Notes under the pieces: generated by a model
The model's input: only the letters and a program-made list of their open reading frames with translations
Databases searched by the model: none
Told to the model about the DNA's origin: nothing
Program-made: the position numbers and the translations under genes
NCBI GenBank assembly: GCA_964235765.1
Contig: CAXSDH010000050.1
Coordinates: 1 to 28,719, forward strand
Length of the DNA: 28,719 nt
Direction: 5' to 3'
Origin: JAVVHH01 sp964235765
Lineage (GTDB): Bacteria; Pseudomonadota; Alphaproteobacteria; Acetobacterales; Acetobacteraceae
Shown: positions 15,095-23,398 of the stretch, piece by piece
Numbering within the stretch: position 1 is the first letter of the stretch
Layout: each line of letters starts with the position of its first letter

Positions 15095-16332
15095 CTGCGC
15101 TCTCCCGCCGGCAGGCGTTGCAGGGGGTTGGCGGATTGGGGCTGGCCGCACTCGGCAGCCGGGCCAGCCAGGCGCAGTCCGACCCGCTCCGGCTGGGTTT
15201 CCTCACGGTCAAAACCGGCCCGCTGGCGGCCGGCGGCATCCAGATGGAACAGGGGCTGGCGGTCTACCTGAAGGAGCACAACAACATGCTGGCCGGCCGG
15301 CCGGTGCAGCTATTCACCGCCGACACCGGCGGCACGCCCGCCAACGCCCGCACCAAGACGCAGGAGCTGGTGGAGCGCGACCGCGTATCGGTCGTCATCG
15401 GGCCGCTCGCCGCCGTCGAGATGCTGGCGATCGGCGATTACATGCGCGAGAGGCAGGTGCCCTGGATCGGCGTGGCCGCCGCCGAAGACGTGACGCAGCG
15501 GAACCCCAACCCCTATTTCGTGCGCGTCACGTCGTCGTCGGCGCAGTGTACGCACGCGATGGCGGACTACGCCGCGAAGGACCTGAAGTACAAGCGCGTC
15601 GCGACGATCGGCGACGATTTCGCCTTCGGACAGGAGCAGAACGCCGGGTTCCAGCGGGTGTTCGAGGATGCTGGCGGCAAGGTGGTCCAGAAGCTGTGGC
15701 CGCCGCTGAACGCGCCGGATTACGGGACCTTCGTGGCGCAGCTGAAGCCGGACCTCGACGCCGTGTTCATGTCGTTCGCCGGGTCGAACGGCTTCCGCTT
15801 CTTCAAGCAGTACAAGGAGTACGGCGGCTCGACCCCGATCCTGGGCGGCATGACGGCGGTGGACGAGGCGAACCTGCAACAGATGGGCGACGACGCCATC
15901 GGCACCCTGTCGGCCAGCGGCTACGCCTCGCAGCTCGACACGCCGGTGAACCAGGCGTTCGTGGCGGGCATGCAGCGCGACTACAAGGTTGACCCCGGGT
16001 ATTACGCCGCCGCGACCTACGATGCCGCCGCCCTGCTGGAAAGTGCGCTGAGGGCGCTCGGGGGCAAGGTGGACGACAAGGCGGCGCTGATGCGGGCGTT
16101 GCGGGGCGAGACGGTCGATGCGGCACGCGGCCGCATGCGGTTCGACGCGTATGGCAACGTGGTCGGCAACGTGTACATCCGCAAGGTGGAGCGAAAGGCT
16201 GGCCGGCTGGTCAACACGGTTATCAAGACCTACCCGGACGTAAGCCAGTTCTGGACCTACGACCCCGCCGCGTTCCTCGCCGCCCCCGTCTATGGCCGCG
16301 ACAGCCCGCCGGCCCGCTATTTGGAGAAGTAG
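15091..16332 (+). CDS. HAAT-family (Leu/Ile/Val-type) ABC substrate-binding protein
   Basis: A 413-residue periplasmic protein of the type I binding fold. The N-terminus has twin arginines (SRRQAL) then a hydrophobic segment ending SRASQA, suggesting Sec or Tat export with cleavage near residue 28. The mature part starts DPLRLGFLTVKTGPLAAGG and includes ADTGGTPANARTKTQELV, VVIGPLAAVE and YAAATYDAAALLESAL, standard for branched-chain amino-acid-type binding proteins that also bind amides, aromatic acids or other carboxylates. It heads a complete importer operon and its stop overlaps the next start by one base. The ligand cannot be deduced; the neighbouring catabolic genes hint at a non-amino-acid substrate. 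Confidence 0.92.
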   Translation: MTALSRRQALQGVGGLGLAALGSRASQAQSDPLRLGFLTVKTGPLAAGGIQMEQGLAVYLKEHNNMLAGRPVQLFTADTGGTPANARTKTQELVERDRVSVVIGPLAAVEMLAIGDYMRERQVPWIGVAAAEDVTQRNPNPYFVRVTSSSAQCTHAMADYAAKDLKYKRVATIGDDFAFGQEQNAGFQRVFEDAGGKVVQKLWPPLNAPDYGTFVAQLKPDLDAVFMSFAGSNGFRFFKQYKEYGGSTPILGGMTAVDEANLQQMGDDAIGTLSASGYASQLDTPVNQAFVAGMQRDYKVDPGYYAAATYDAAALLESALRALGGKVDDKAALMRALRGETVDAARGRMRFDAYGNVVGNVYIRKVERKAGRLVNTVIKTYPDVSQFWTYDPAAFLAAPVYGRDSPPARYLEK

Positions 16333-17192
16333 TGCAGTTCTGGGCCATCCAGGGCCTCAACAGCGTCGCGCTGGGCGGATTGCTGTTCCTGCTGGCGTCG
16401 GGCTTCTCCCTGATCTTTGGCCTGCTGCGCATCCCCAACCTGGCCCATGGCGGGCTGTTCATGGTGGGCGCCTACCTGGGCGCCACGCTGCTGGCGCAGG
16501 GCGTCGATTTCTGGCTGGCGGCGCTGGCCAGCGCCGCGGCGGTCGGCGTGCTGGGCGCGGTGCTGGAGCGGGCGCTGCTGCGCCGGCTGGCGGGCAACGA
16601 GCGCGGCCAGGTGCTGGTCACGCTGGGCATCGGGTTCATCATCGCCGACCTGTGCCTGATGGTGTGGGGCGGGGACCCGATGCCGCTGGCCGCCCCGCGC
16701 AGCCTGCGCGCGCCCTTGCGCTATGCCGGGCTCGCCTTCCCGACCTATCGGCTGGCGGTGGTCGGCGTGGCGGTGCTGGCCCTGATCGCGCTGGTGCTGC
16801 TGATGGACCGCACCCGGCTCGGCGCCATGATCCGCGCGGGGGTCGATGACCGGTTGATGGCCCGGGGCGTGGGCATCCCCGTGGGGCGGCTGTTCACGGC
16901 GGTGTTCTTCCTGGGCGCAGCACTGGCCGGGTTCGGCGGCGTGATCGGCGGGCCCATCCTTTCGGCCTATCCCGGGCTCGATGCCGACATGCTGCCCTTG
17001 GCGCTGATCGTGGTGATCCTGGGTGGGGTCGGCAGCTTGACCGGCGCCTTGGTGGGCAGCTTCATCGTGGGCCTCATCTACAATTTCGGCACCGCGCTGT
17101 TTCCCGATTTCGCCTATGTGGTGCTGTTCCTGCCGATGGTTCTGGCGCTGGTGTTCCGGCCGCAGGGGTTGTTCGGGCGCGCCGCCGCTTGA
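16332..17192 (+). CDS. HAAT ABC transporter permease, LivH-type
   Basis: A 286-residue inner-membrane protein with about eight helices. It begins QGLNSVALGGLLFLLASGFS and SLIFGLLRIPNLAHGGLFM, the family's N-terminal signature, and has near its C-terminus ILGGVGSLTGALVGSFIVGL, the conserved loop that faces the ATPase. It forms the channel with the LivM-type partner encoded next. The GTG start at 16332 overlaps the TAG of the binding protein gene by one base. Confidence 0.93.
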   Translation: MQFWAIQGLNSVALGGLLFLLASGFSLIFGLLRIPNLAHGGLFMVGAYLGATLLAQGVDFWLAALASAAAVGVLGAVLERALLRRLAGNERGQVLVTLGIGFIIADLCLMVWGGDPMPLAAPRSLRAPLRYAGLAFPTYRLAVVGVAVLALIALVLLMDRTRLGAMIRAGVDDRLMARGVGIPVGRLFTAVFFLGAALAGFGGVIGGPILSAYPGLDADMLPLALIVVILGGVGSLTGALVGSFIVGLIYNFGTALFPDFAYVVLFLPMVLALVFRPQGLFGRAAA

Positions 17193-18139
17193 CCCCCCGC
17201 CCGGGCAGGCGCATGCGCGGCCTCGCGGTGGCACTGGCCATCCTCCTGGTGCTGGCGGCGCTGCCGATGCTGCTGCCCGGCACGTTCTACCTGTCCATCG
17301 CCAGCCACGTGATGGTGTACGCGCTGCTGGCGCTAAGCCTTAACATCCTGATCGGCTATGGGGGCATGACCTCGCTGGGCCATGCGGTGTACCTGGGCGT
17401 CCCCGCCTATGCCTATGCCTGGCTGACGGCCAATGCCGGATTCGGCCCGGGCCCGGCCGCGGTGGCGGCGGTGGCGGTCGGCACCGCTGTGGCCGCCGGG
17501 TTCGGCGTGCTGGCGCTGCGTGCGACCGGGCTGGGGTTCCTGATGATCACGCTCGCCTTGGGCCAGGTGGTCTGGGGCCTCGCCTACCGCTGGGTGGCGC
17601 TGACCGGCGGCGACAACGGCTTGCGCGCCGCGCGCCCCGTCGTGTTCGGGCTCGACACTGCGGACCCCCTCACCTTCTACTATGTGCTGGCCGCCGCCTT
17701 CGCCGTGGCCCTGCTGTGCCTGTGGCAGCTTGCCAGCTCCCCCTTCGCCGCGTGCCTGCGCGGCGCGCGCGACCAGCCGCGGCGGATGCGCATGCTGGGC
17801 CACGACGTCTGGCTGATCCGCTTCGCCGCCTTCGTGCTGGCGGGCTTCTGGGGCTCGGTCGCGGGCGTGCTGTATGTGTGGGATTACGGCTTCATCAGCC
17901 CGCAAACCCTGTCGCTGCAGCAATCGGCGGAGGCGTTGCTGATGGTGGTGCTGGGAGGCGCGGGCACCTTGGCCGGGCCGGTGGCGGGCGCGGTGATCAT
18001 CACCGTGGTCAAGACCGTCGTCAGTTCCTACGTGGACCGCTGGTCCTCCTTGCTCGGGCTGATCTTCATCGTCGTCGTCATGATCCTGCCGCAGGGGCTG
18101 GCGCCCGGCCTGATGGCCCGGCGGCGGGCACGGTCGTGA
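17189..18139 (+). CDS. HAAT ABC transporter permease, LivM-type
   Basis: Up to 316 residues with about nine helices. Landmarks are LSLNILIGYGGMTSLGHAVYLGVPAYAYAW, given here only as the span 49-78, LGFLMITLALGQVVWGLAYRW at 109-129, and the ATPase-facing VVLGGAGTLAGPVAGAVI. The start is not settled: TTG at 17189 overlaps the LivH TGA in the TTGA arrangement, and an ATG at 17213 would give a protein eight residues shorter, also acceptable. The gene ends TCGTGA, where the GTG of livG overlaps the TGA. It pairs with the LivH-type permease to form the membrane channel. Confidence 0.92.
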   Translation: MTPRPGRRMRGLAVALAILLVLAALPMLLPGTFYLSIASHVMVYALLALSLNILIGYGGMTSLGHAVYLGVPAYAYAWLTANAGFGPGPAAVAAVAVGTAVAAGFGVLALRATGLGFLMITLALGQVVWGLAYRWVALTGGDNGLRAARPVVFGLDTADPLTFYYVLAAAFAVALLCLWQLASSPFAACLRGARDQPRRMRMLGHDVWLIRFAAFVLAGFWGSVAGVLYVWDYGFISPQTLSLQQSAEALLMVVLGGAGTLAGPVAGAVIITVVKTVVSSYVDRWSSLLGLIFIVVVMILPQGLAPGLMARRRARS

Positions 18140-18327
18140 CGCCGGCGCTCGAGAACCCCGGCGTGACGCCGGCGCTCGAGANNNNNNNNNNNNNNNNNNN
18201 NNNNNNNNNNNNNNNNNNNNNNNNNNNNNNNNNNNNNNNNNNNNNNNNNNNNNNNNNNNNNNNNNNNNNNNNNNNNNNNNNCGTGACGCCGGCGCTCGAG
18301 AACCCCGGCGTGACGCCGGCGCTCGAG
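18136..18327 (+). repeat. 27-bp in-frame tandem repeat interrupted by the assembly gap
   Basis: Copies begin at 18136 and 18163 left of the gap and at 18283 and 18310 right of it. Each full unit encodes VTPALENPG; the last copy before the ATPase domain is the first 18 bases only (VTPALE). The 45 bases 18136-18180 are identical to 18283-18327. The single extra base on each gap edge (A at 18181, C at 18282) fits both another repeat and the unique flank. The true copy number is therefore unknown: two if the contigs simply overlap, more if the array is longer. Confidence 0.93.
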
Positions 18328-19050
18328 ATCACCGGGTTGCGCAAGCGCTTCGGCGGCGTCGCGGCCGTACGCGAGATCGCGCTGACCGTGATGCCCGGCG
18401 AGCGCCGGCTGCTGATCGGGCCGAACGGGGCTGGCAAGACCACGCTGTTCAACCTGATCACCGGCGACCTGCGGGCGGATGCCGGCGCCATCCGCCTGTT
18501 CGGGCGGGAGTTGCGCGGCCTTTCCACCCGCGCCCGGGTGCGGCACGGGTTGGCGCGCACCTACCAGATCCTGACCTTGTTCCCGCAGGAAACGCTGGTG
18601 CACAACGTGGCGCTGGCGCTGGTCGGCATGGGCAACACGGGATGGCTCCCCTGGGGCGCCTTCGCCCACCGCCGGGCGCTGCACGATGCCGCCGAGGCGG
18701 CGCTGGACCGCGTCGGGCTGGGCGGGCTCGGCGGCTGCATCGTGGCCGAGACGGCTTACGGCGAGCGCCGGCGGCTCGAGCTGGCGATGGCTCTCGCGCA
18801 GCGGCCGCGCGTGCTGCTGCTGGACGAGCCGCTGGCCGGGCTGTCGGCTCCGGAGCGGGAGACGGTGGCCGCCGTGCTGGCCGCGCTGCCGGCGGACATC
18901 GCCGTCGTGCTGATCGAGCACGACATGGACATGGCGCTGGCGTTCGCCGAGCGGATCACCTTGCTCAACTTCGGCGCGGTGGTGCTGGAAGGCACGCGGG
19001 CCGAGGTGATCGCCGACCCGCGCACGCGGGAGGTGTATCTCGGTGAGTGA
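18136..19050 (+). CDS. HAAT ABC transporter ATP-binding protein, LivG-type, with repeat-bearing N-terminus (contains assembly gap)
   Basis: The ATPase domain begins in the last repeat at 18310 (VTPALEITGLRKRFGG) and from there is 246 residues, the usual LivG length. Walker A is GPNGAGKTT, the Q-loop region is TYQILTLFPQETLVHNV, the signature is the degenerate TAYGERRRLELAMAL, Walker B is VLLLDEP and the switch His is in VVLIEHDMD. The GTG at 18136 overlaps the livM TGA and is in frame with all four visible repeats, so the first visible start would add VTPALENPG units to the N-terminus. Each repeat also begins with its own GTG, so initiation at the last one would give a normal protein. Length before 18283 is uncertain because of 100 N. 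Confidence 0.88.
   Translation: MTPALENPGVTPALEXXXXXXXXXXXXXXXXXXXXXXXXXXXXXXXXXXVTPALENPGVTPALEITGLRKRFGGVAAVREIALTVMPGERRLLIGPNGAGKTTLFNLITGDLRADAGAIRLFGRELRGLSTRARVRHGLARTYQILTLFPQETLVHNVALALVGMGNTGWLPWGAFAHRRALHDAAEAALDRVGLGGLGGCIVAETAYGERRRLELAMALAQRPRVLLLDEPLAGLSAPERETVAAVLAALPADIAVVLIEHDMDMALAFAERITLLNFGAVVLEGTRAEVIADPRTREVYLGE
18182..18281. other. Assembly gap (100 N)
   Basis: Exactly 100 unknown bases, the conventional length for a scaffold gap of unknown size. Both flanks end in the same 27-bp repeat, so the gap was caused by that repeat and its real length may be zero, negative (overlapping contigs) or longer. Confidence 0.98.
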
Positions 19051-19744
19051 GGCGCTGGCGTTCTCCGAGGTGGATGCGTTCTACGGCGACAGCCACGTGC
19101 TGCACGGCGTGGGCTTCGCCTTGCGCGAGGGCAGCCTGCTCGCCTTGCTGGGGCGCAATGGCGCCGGCAAGACGACGTGCCTGGCGACCGCGATGGGCTT
19201 CCTGCCGGCGCGGCGCGGCCGGGTCCTGCTGTTCGGCCAGCCGGTGCAGGCTTTGCCGCCCGAGGCGATCTCGCGCCGCGGGCTGGCCCTGGTGCCGCAG
19301 GGGCGGCGCGTGTTCCCTTCGCTGTCGGTGCGGGAGAACCTGCTGGTGGCGCGCCAGGCGGTGCGGGGTGCGGCCTGGACGCTGGAGCGGGTGTTCGACG
19401 CCTTCCCACGCCTGCGCGAGCGCCGGGCGCAGTTGGCCGGGTCGCTTTCCGGGGGCGAGCAGCAGATGATGGTGATCGGCCGGGCGCTGATGGGCAACCC
19501 GCGCGTATTGCTGATGGACGAGCCCTCGGAGGGGTTGGCGCCGCAGATGGTGGCCGAGATCGGCCGCATCATCGCCGGCTTGAAGGCCGAGCGGCTTTCG
19601 ATCGTGCTGGTGGAACAGAACGTGCGGCTGGCGATGTCGGTAGCCGATGACGTCGTGGTGCTGAACACGGGCCGGGTTGCCCTGCATGGCGCCGCGGCGG
19701 AGCTGACAGAGGGCGTGATCGACCGCCATCTCGGCGTATTCTGA
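19043..19744 (+). CDS. HAAT ABC transporter ATP-binding protein, LivF-type
   Basis: A 233-residue ATPase, the usual LivF size. Walker A is GRNGAGKTT at 37-45, the Q-loop Gln86 is in LVPQGRRVFPSLSVREN, the signature is LSGGEQ at 135-140 and Walker B ends MDEP at 158-161. The switch position reads VEQN, with Gln where most ABC proteins have His, which is normal for LivF. It forms a heterodimer with the LivG-type ATPase. The GTG at 19043 lies eight bases inside the end of livG; the downstream amidohydrolase starts 13 bases after its stop. Confidence 0.94.
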   Translation: MSEALAFSEVDAFYGDSHVLHGVGFALREGSLLALLGRNGAGKTTCLATAMGFLPARRGRVLLFGQPVQALPPEAISRRGLALVPQGRRVFPSLSVRENLLVARQAVRGAAWTLERVFDAFPRLRERRAQLAGSLSGGEQQMMVIGRALMGNPRVLLMDEPSEGLAPQMVAEIGRIIAGLKAERLSIVLVEQNVRLAMSVADDVVVLNTGRVALHGAAAELTEGVIDRHLGVF

Positions 19745-19757
19745 ACAGGAGATAGCC

Positions 19758-20822
19758 ATGGCTGACGAGACCAACCATTACGGCCCGACCGCGGCCCGCG
19801 AGCATGGGCGGCCCGGCCGGGAGGTGCGCCCCCGCAGCATGACCATCGACATGCATTCGCATGTGTTGGTGCCGGAGGCGGCCGAGTTGGTGGCGCCCCA
19901 TGTGGACCTCGCATTGGTGCCGCTGGCGCATTTCGCGACGCCCAACACCAAGGCCCTGAACCGCAAGCAGGACCAGGACCGCCGGCCCAACATGCTCGAC
20001 GTGGCGGTGCGGCTGGCCGACATGGACGCGGCCGGGATCGACCTGCAGGTGATCATGCCGCCGCCGCCGCAATGCACCTATACCGTGCCGCTCGAAATCG
20101 GCGTCCAGGCCGCGCGCATCGTCAACGACGGCCTGGCCGCGTTCGCCGCGCAGAAGCCCGACCGGTTCGCGGCGCTCGGCACCGTGCCCATGCAGGACGC
20201 CGACGCCGCCTGCGCCGAGCTGGAGCGGGCGATGAAGGAGCGGGGGCTGAAGGGCGCGCAGGTATTGACAAACGTGGGCGGGCGCGAGCTGTCCGACCCG
20301 GCCTTCGCGCCGTTCTGGGCGAAGGCTGAGGCGCTCGGCGCGGTGATCCTGATCCACCCCAACGGCTTCACCGAGGCCGCGCGGATGACGCGCAACTACT
20401 TCAACAACGTCGTCGGCAACCCGCTCGAGACCGCGCTGGCGCTGCATTACCTCATCTTCGACGGCGTGCTGGAGCGGTACCCCAGCCTCAAGCTGATCGC
20501 GGCGCATGGCGGCGGCTACCTGCCGGCGTATTCCGGGCGCATCGACCATGCCTGGGGGGCGCGCAGCGACGTGCGCGGCAGCCTGCCGCAGAAGCCGACG
20601 ACGTACCTGAAGCGGGTGTTCTTCGATTCCGTGGTGTTCACGCCGCATCAGCTTCGCCACCTGATCGAGGTGTTCGGCGCCGGGCAAATCCTGATGGGGA
20701 CGGACTATCCCTACGACATGGCCGATAGCGACCCGGTCGGCCACCTGGCGTCGGCGAACCTCGACGAGGCGACCTTCGCCGCCATCGCCGGCGGCAATGC
20801 AAAGCGCCTGTTCGGGCTGTAG
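19758..20822 (+). CDS. Amidohydrolase family protein (ACMSD-like)
   Basis: A 354-residue metal-dependent TIM-barrel enzyme of the amidohydrolase-2 group, which includes aminocarboxymuconate-semialdehyde, gamma-resorcylate and other non-oxidative decarboxylases. Metal ligands are in place: His33 and His35 (IDMHSHV), His200 (ILIHPNG), His250 (AAHGGGYLPAY) and Asp316 (MGTDYPYDM). AGGAG seven bases before the ATG confirms the start. About 28 residues precede the first metal motif, a short extension compared with the simplest members. Its place between two importers suggests it acts on an imported compound, cleaving a carboxylate or amide bond; the substrate is unknown. Confidence 0.9.
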   Translation: MADETNHYGPTAAREHGRPGREVRPRSMTIDMHSHVLVPEAAELVAPHVDLALVPLAHFATPNTKALNRKQDQDRRPNMLDVAVRLADMDAAGIDLQVIMPPPPQCTYTVPLEIGVQAARIVNDGLAAFAAQKPDRFAALGTVPMQDADAACAELERAMKERGLKGAQVLTNVGGRELSDPAFAPFWAKAEALGAVILIHPNGFTEAARMTRNYFNNVVGNPLETALALHYLIFDGVLERYPSLKLIAAHGGGYLPAYSGRIDHAWGARSDVRGSLPQKPTTYLKRVFFDSVVFTPHQLRHLIEVFGAGQILMGTDYPYDMADSDPVGHLASANLDEATFAAIAGGNAKRLFGL

Positions 20823-20858
20823 GCTTTGATCTAGCGTTCCAACTTGGAGGGTGGCGGG

Positions 20859-21863
20859 ATGAACGGATTGAAATGCGTCGTCGTCGCGGCCCTGCTTGGG
20901 CTGGCCGGGCCTGCTTGGGCGGAACCCCTGCTGGTCCGCATCGGCTGGTCCACCATGCCGGGGCACATGATCCCCGTGCTGTTCTCCAAGCCGGACATCC
21001 TGAAGCACTACGGCGCCAGCTATCGCGTGCAGCCGATCGCGTTCCGCGGCAGCTCGCCGCAGATCACCGCCATGGCGGCGCGCGAGGTGGACCTGGTGGC
21101 TTACTCGCCGGGCACGCTGGCGCTCAGCGTGGTCAATGCACGGCTCGATCTCCGCGTGGTGGCGGACATCATCCAGGACGGCATTCCGGGCTTCCACTCG
21201 GATGCCTTCGTGGTGCGGGCGGATAGCGGCATCAAGACGGTGGCGGACCTCAAGGGCAAGCGGGTCGGCACCAACGCGGTGGGCTCGGCCTCCGACACGG
21301 CGATGCGGGCGATGCTGACCAAGGCCGGGCTGCAGGACCGCCGCGACTACGTCTCCATCGAGGCGGCGTTCCCGAGCCTGCCGGCGCTGCTGGAGGAGCG
21401 CAAGGTGGACCTGGCGGTGGCGGTGCAGCCGCTGCTGATACCGATGATGGCGAGCGGGACCTACACGACGCTGTTCACCGCGCGGGACGCCTGGGGGCCG
21501 TCGCAACTGGTGTTCCTGGCCGGGCGCAGCGAGTTCCTGGACAAGAACCGCCCGGCGCTGGAGGACTTCTTCGAAGACTACGTGCGCGCCCGCCGCTGGT
21601 TCGTCGATCCGGCCAACCGGACGGAGGCGATCGGCATCATCGCCCGTTTCATGAAGACCGAGCCGGCCGAGCTGGCTTACCTGTTCACCGCCCAGGATTA
21701 TTACCGCGACCCGTTCAGCCGGCCGAACATCCCCAACCTGCAGAGCGCGGTCGATGCTTCGAAGGCGCTTGGGCTGATCCCCGCCGCCATCGCGGTGGAC
21801 CCCCGATACGTGGACCTCAGCTTCGTGGAGACCGCGCGCAAGCGGATCGAGGCATCGCCCTGA
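20859..21863 (+). CDS. NitT/TauT-family ABC substrate-binding protein (NMT1/SsuA-like)
   Basis: A 334-residue protein. Residues 1-21 are a Sec signal peptide ending GPAWA before EPLL. The mature protein has IGWSTMPGHMIPVLFSK, REVDLVAYSPGTLALSV, SGIKTVADLKGKRVGTNAVG and LPALLEERKVDLAVAVQP, the pattern of periplasmic binding proteins for sulfonates, nitrate, pyrimidine precursors and aromatic acids such as phthalate. GGAGG eight bases before the ATG at 20859 sets the start over a TTG 15 bases earlier. It follows the amidohydrolase after 36 bases and is coupled (TGATG) to its ATPase. Ligand not deducible. Confidence 0.9.
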   Translation: MNGLKCVVVAALLGLAGPAWAEPLLVRIGWSTMPGHMIPVLFSKPDILKHYGASYRVQPIAFRGSSPQITAMAAREVDLVAYSPGTLALSVVNARLDLRVVADIIQDGIPGFHSDAFVVRADSGIKTVADLKGKRVGTNAVGSASDTAMRAMLTKAGLQDRRDYVSIEAAFPSLPALLEERKVDLAVAVQPLLIPMMASGTYTTLFTARDAWGPSQLVFLAGRSEFLDKNRPALEDFFEDYVRARRWFVDPANRTEAIGIIARFMKTEPAELAYLFTAQDYYRDPFSRPNIPNLQSAVDASKALGLIPAAIAVDPRYVDLSFVETARKRIEASP

Positions 21864-22657
21864 TGGGAGGCGCTGCCGGGATCGAGATCGACGGCGTCAC
21901 CCACAGCTACGTGCCCCGCAACGGGGCGAGGGTGACGGCGCTGGCCGACATCTCGCTCAGCATCCCGCGCAACCAGTTCCATGCCTTGCTGGGGCCGAGC
22001 GGCTGCGGCAAGTCGACGTTGCTGTATTTGATCGGCGGGTTCATCCGGGTGCAGCAGGGCACGATCCGCACGGGCGCGGGGGTGGTGGCGGCGCCGGGCC
22101 CGGAGCGGGGCATCGTGTTCCAGAACTTCGCGCTGTTTCCGTGGAAGACGGTGAAGCAGAACGTGCTGTATGCGCTGGCCAAGCGCGGGCAGCGCGGCGC
22201 GGAGGCGGACCAGCGTGCGCAGCACTTCATCGACATGGTGCACCTGACCGGGTTCGAGCGGAGCTATCCGTCGCAGCTTTCGGGCGGCATGCAGCAGCGG
22301 GCCGCGATCGCCCGGACGCTGGCGACCGACCCCGACATATTGCTGATGGACGAGCCGTTCGGCGCGCTCGACGCGCAGACGCGGCGCATCATGCAGGAGG
22401 AGCTGCTGACCATCTGGCGGGCCAGCCGCAAGACGGTGGTGTTCGTGACGCATGACGTGGCGGAGGCGGTGTACCTGGCGGACCGCATCTCGGTGATGTC
22501 GGCGCGGCCGGGGCGGATCAAGCAGTTGATCGATACCGACTTCAACAACCGTGCCGACCCCGGCATTCTGAAGAACCCCGAATTCGTGCAGACCGTGGAG
22601 CATGTGTGGGACATGGTGCGGGGCGAGGTGGACGCCGCGCGGCAGATGGCGGGCTGA
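21863..22657 (+). CDS. NitT/TauT-family ABC ATP-binding protein
   Basis: A 264-residue ATPase with every motif intact: Walker A GPSGCGKST at 44-52, Q-loop Gln87 in VFQNFALFPW, signature LSGGMQQR at 139-146, Walker B ending MDEP at 162-165, D-loop ALD and switch His197 in VTHDVAEA. FALFPWKTVKQNV is typical of the SsuB/TauB branch. The ATG overlaps the TGA of the binding protein gene. It should power the importer formed by the two different permeases that follow. Confidence 0.94.
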   Translation: MGGAAGIEIDGVTHSYVPRNGARVTALADISLSIPRNQFHALLGPSGCGKSTLLYLIGGFIRVQQGTIRTGAGVVAAPGPERGIVFQNFALFPWKTVKQNVLYALAKRGQRGAEADQRAQHFIDMVHLTGFERSYPSQLSGGMQQRAAIARTLATDPDILLMDEPFGALDAQTRRIMQEELLTIWRASRKTVVFVTHDVAEAVYLADRISVMSARPGRIKQLIDTDFNNRADPGILKNPEFVQTVEHVWDMVRGEVDAARQMAG

Positions 22658-23398
22658 TTGGGCGTGCTCAGCCGGACCGTGCCGCTGCTGATCGTGCTGC
22701 TGCTGTGGGAGGCGGTGACGCGGCTCGGGCTGGTTTCGACCGCGCTGCTGCCGACGTTTTCGAACGTGCTGCGCTCCCTGGCCGGGCTGGTGCGGGATGG
22801 CGACCTTTGGGCCAATGCCGCCGCCTCGCTGCCGCGGAGCCTGCTTGGGTTCGCAGCCGCCGTGGTGGCGGGCACCTTGCTGGGCGGCGGCATGGCGCTG
22901 TCGCGTGGGTTCCGCATGGTGGTGAACCCGCTGGTTCAGGTGTTCTATCCGTTGCCGAAGTCGGCGCTGATCCCGCTGCTGCTGGTGTGGTTCGGGCTGG
23001 GCGATACGTCGAAGGCGGTGCTGGTGTTCCTGGGCTGCCTGCTGCCGGTGGTGCTCAGCACCTATAACGGCATCGGCGGGGTGGATCATGTGCTGGTGTG
23101 GTCGGCGCGAAGCATGGGCGCCTCGCGGGCGGCGATCGTGCGTGATGTGCTGCTGCCGGCCGCTTCGCCGCAAATCCTGACCGGCATCCGCACCGCCATC
23201 GCCTTCATGTTCCTGCTGATGGTGTCGAGCGAGCTGGTGATCGCGACCAACGGGCTGGGGTACCTCATTGGCTCGCTCGGCGATGCGGGCAGTTATCCGG
23301 CGATGTTTGCGGTGATCCTGGCGGTGACGGCGCTGGGCTTTGCGGCGGATCGCGGGTTCCAGATGCTCAGCAACCACCTGCTGCGGTGGCGGGAGTGA
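22658..23398 (+). CDS. NitT/TauT-family ABC permease, subunit 1
   Basis: A 246-residue membrane protein with about six helices and a type I ABC permease coupling loop WSARSMGASRAAIVRDVLLP near 143-162. PLPKSALIPLLLVWFGLGDTSK is the conserved SsuC-like segment before it. No ATG fits; TTG at 22658 directly follows the ATPase TGA, and a GTG two codons on is equally possible. It is distinct in sequence from the second permease, so the channel is probably a heterodimer. Confidence 0.9.
   Translation: MGVLSRTVPLLIVLLLWEAVTRLGLVSTALLPTFSNVLRSLAGLVRDGDLWANAAASLPRSLLGFAAAVVAGTLLGGGMALSRGFRMVVNPLVQVFYPLPKSALIPLLLVWFGLGDTSKAVLVFLGCLLPVVLSTYNGIGGVDHVLVWSARSMGASRAAIVRDVLLPAASPQILTGIRTAIAFMFLLMVSSELVIATNGLGYLIGSLGDAGSYPAMFAVILAVTALGFAADRGFQMLSNHLLRWRE

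Noticed and set aside
18136..18327. CRISPR-like array around the N gap.
   Set aside because: The units are directly adjacent with no spacers, are in frame, and encode part of the LivG N-terminus; there are no cas genes.
19569..21506. A 645-residue open frame on the minus strand opposite livF, the amidohydrolase and the second binding protein.
   Set aside because: Composition is His/Arg/Ala/Gly-rich with no domain. The plus-strand genes carry full catalytic motifs, so this is a GC shadow. The same holds for 21701-23377 minus, 8491-10953 plus and 9068-11035 minus.
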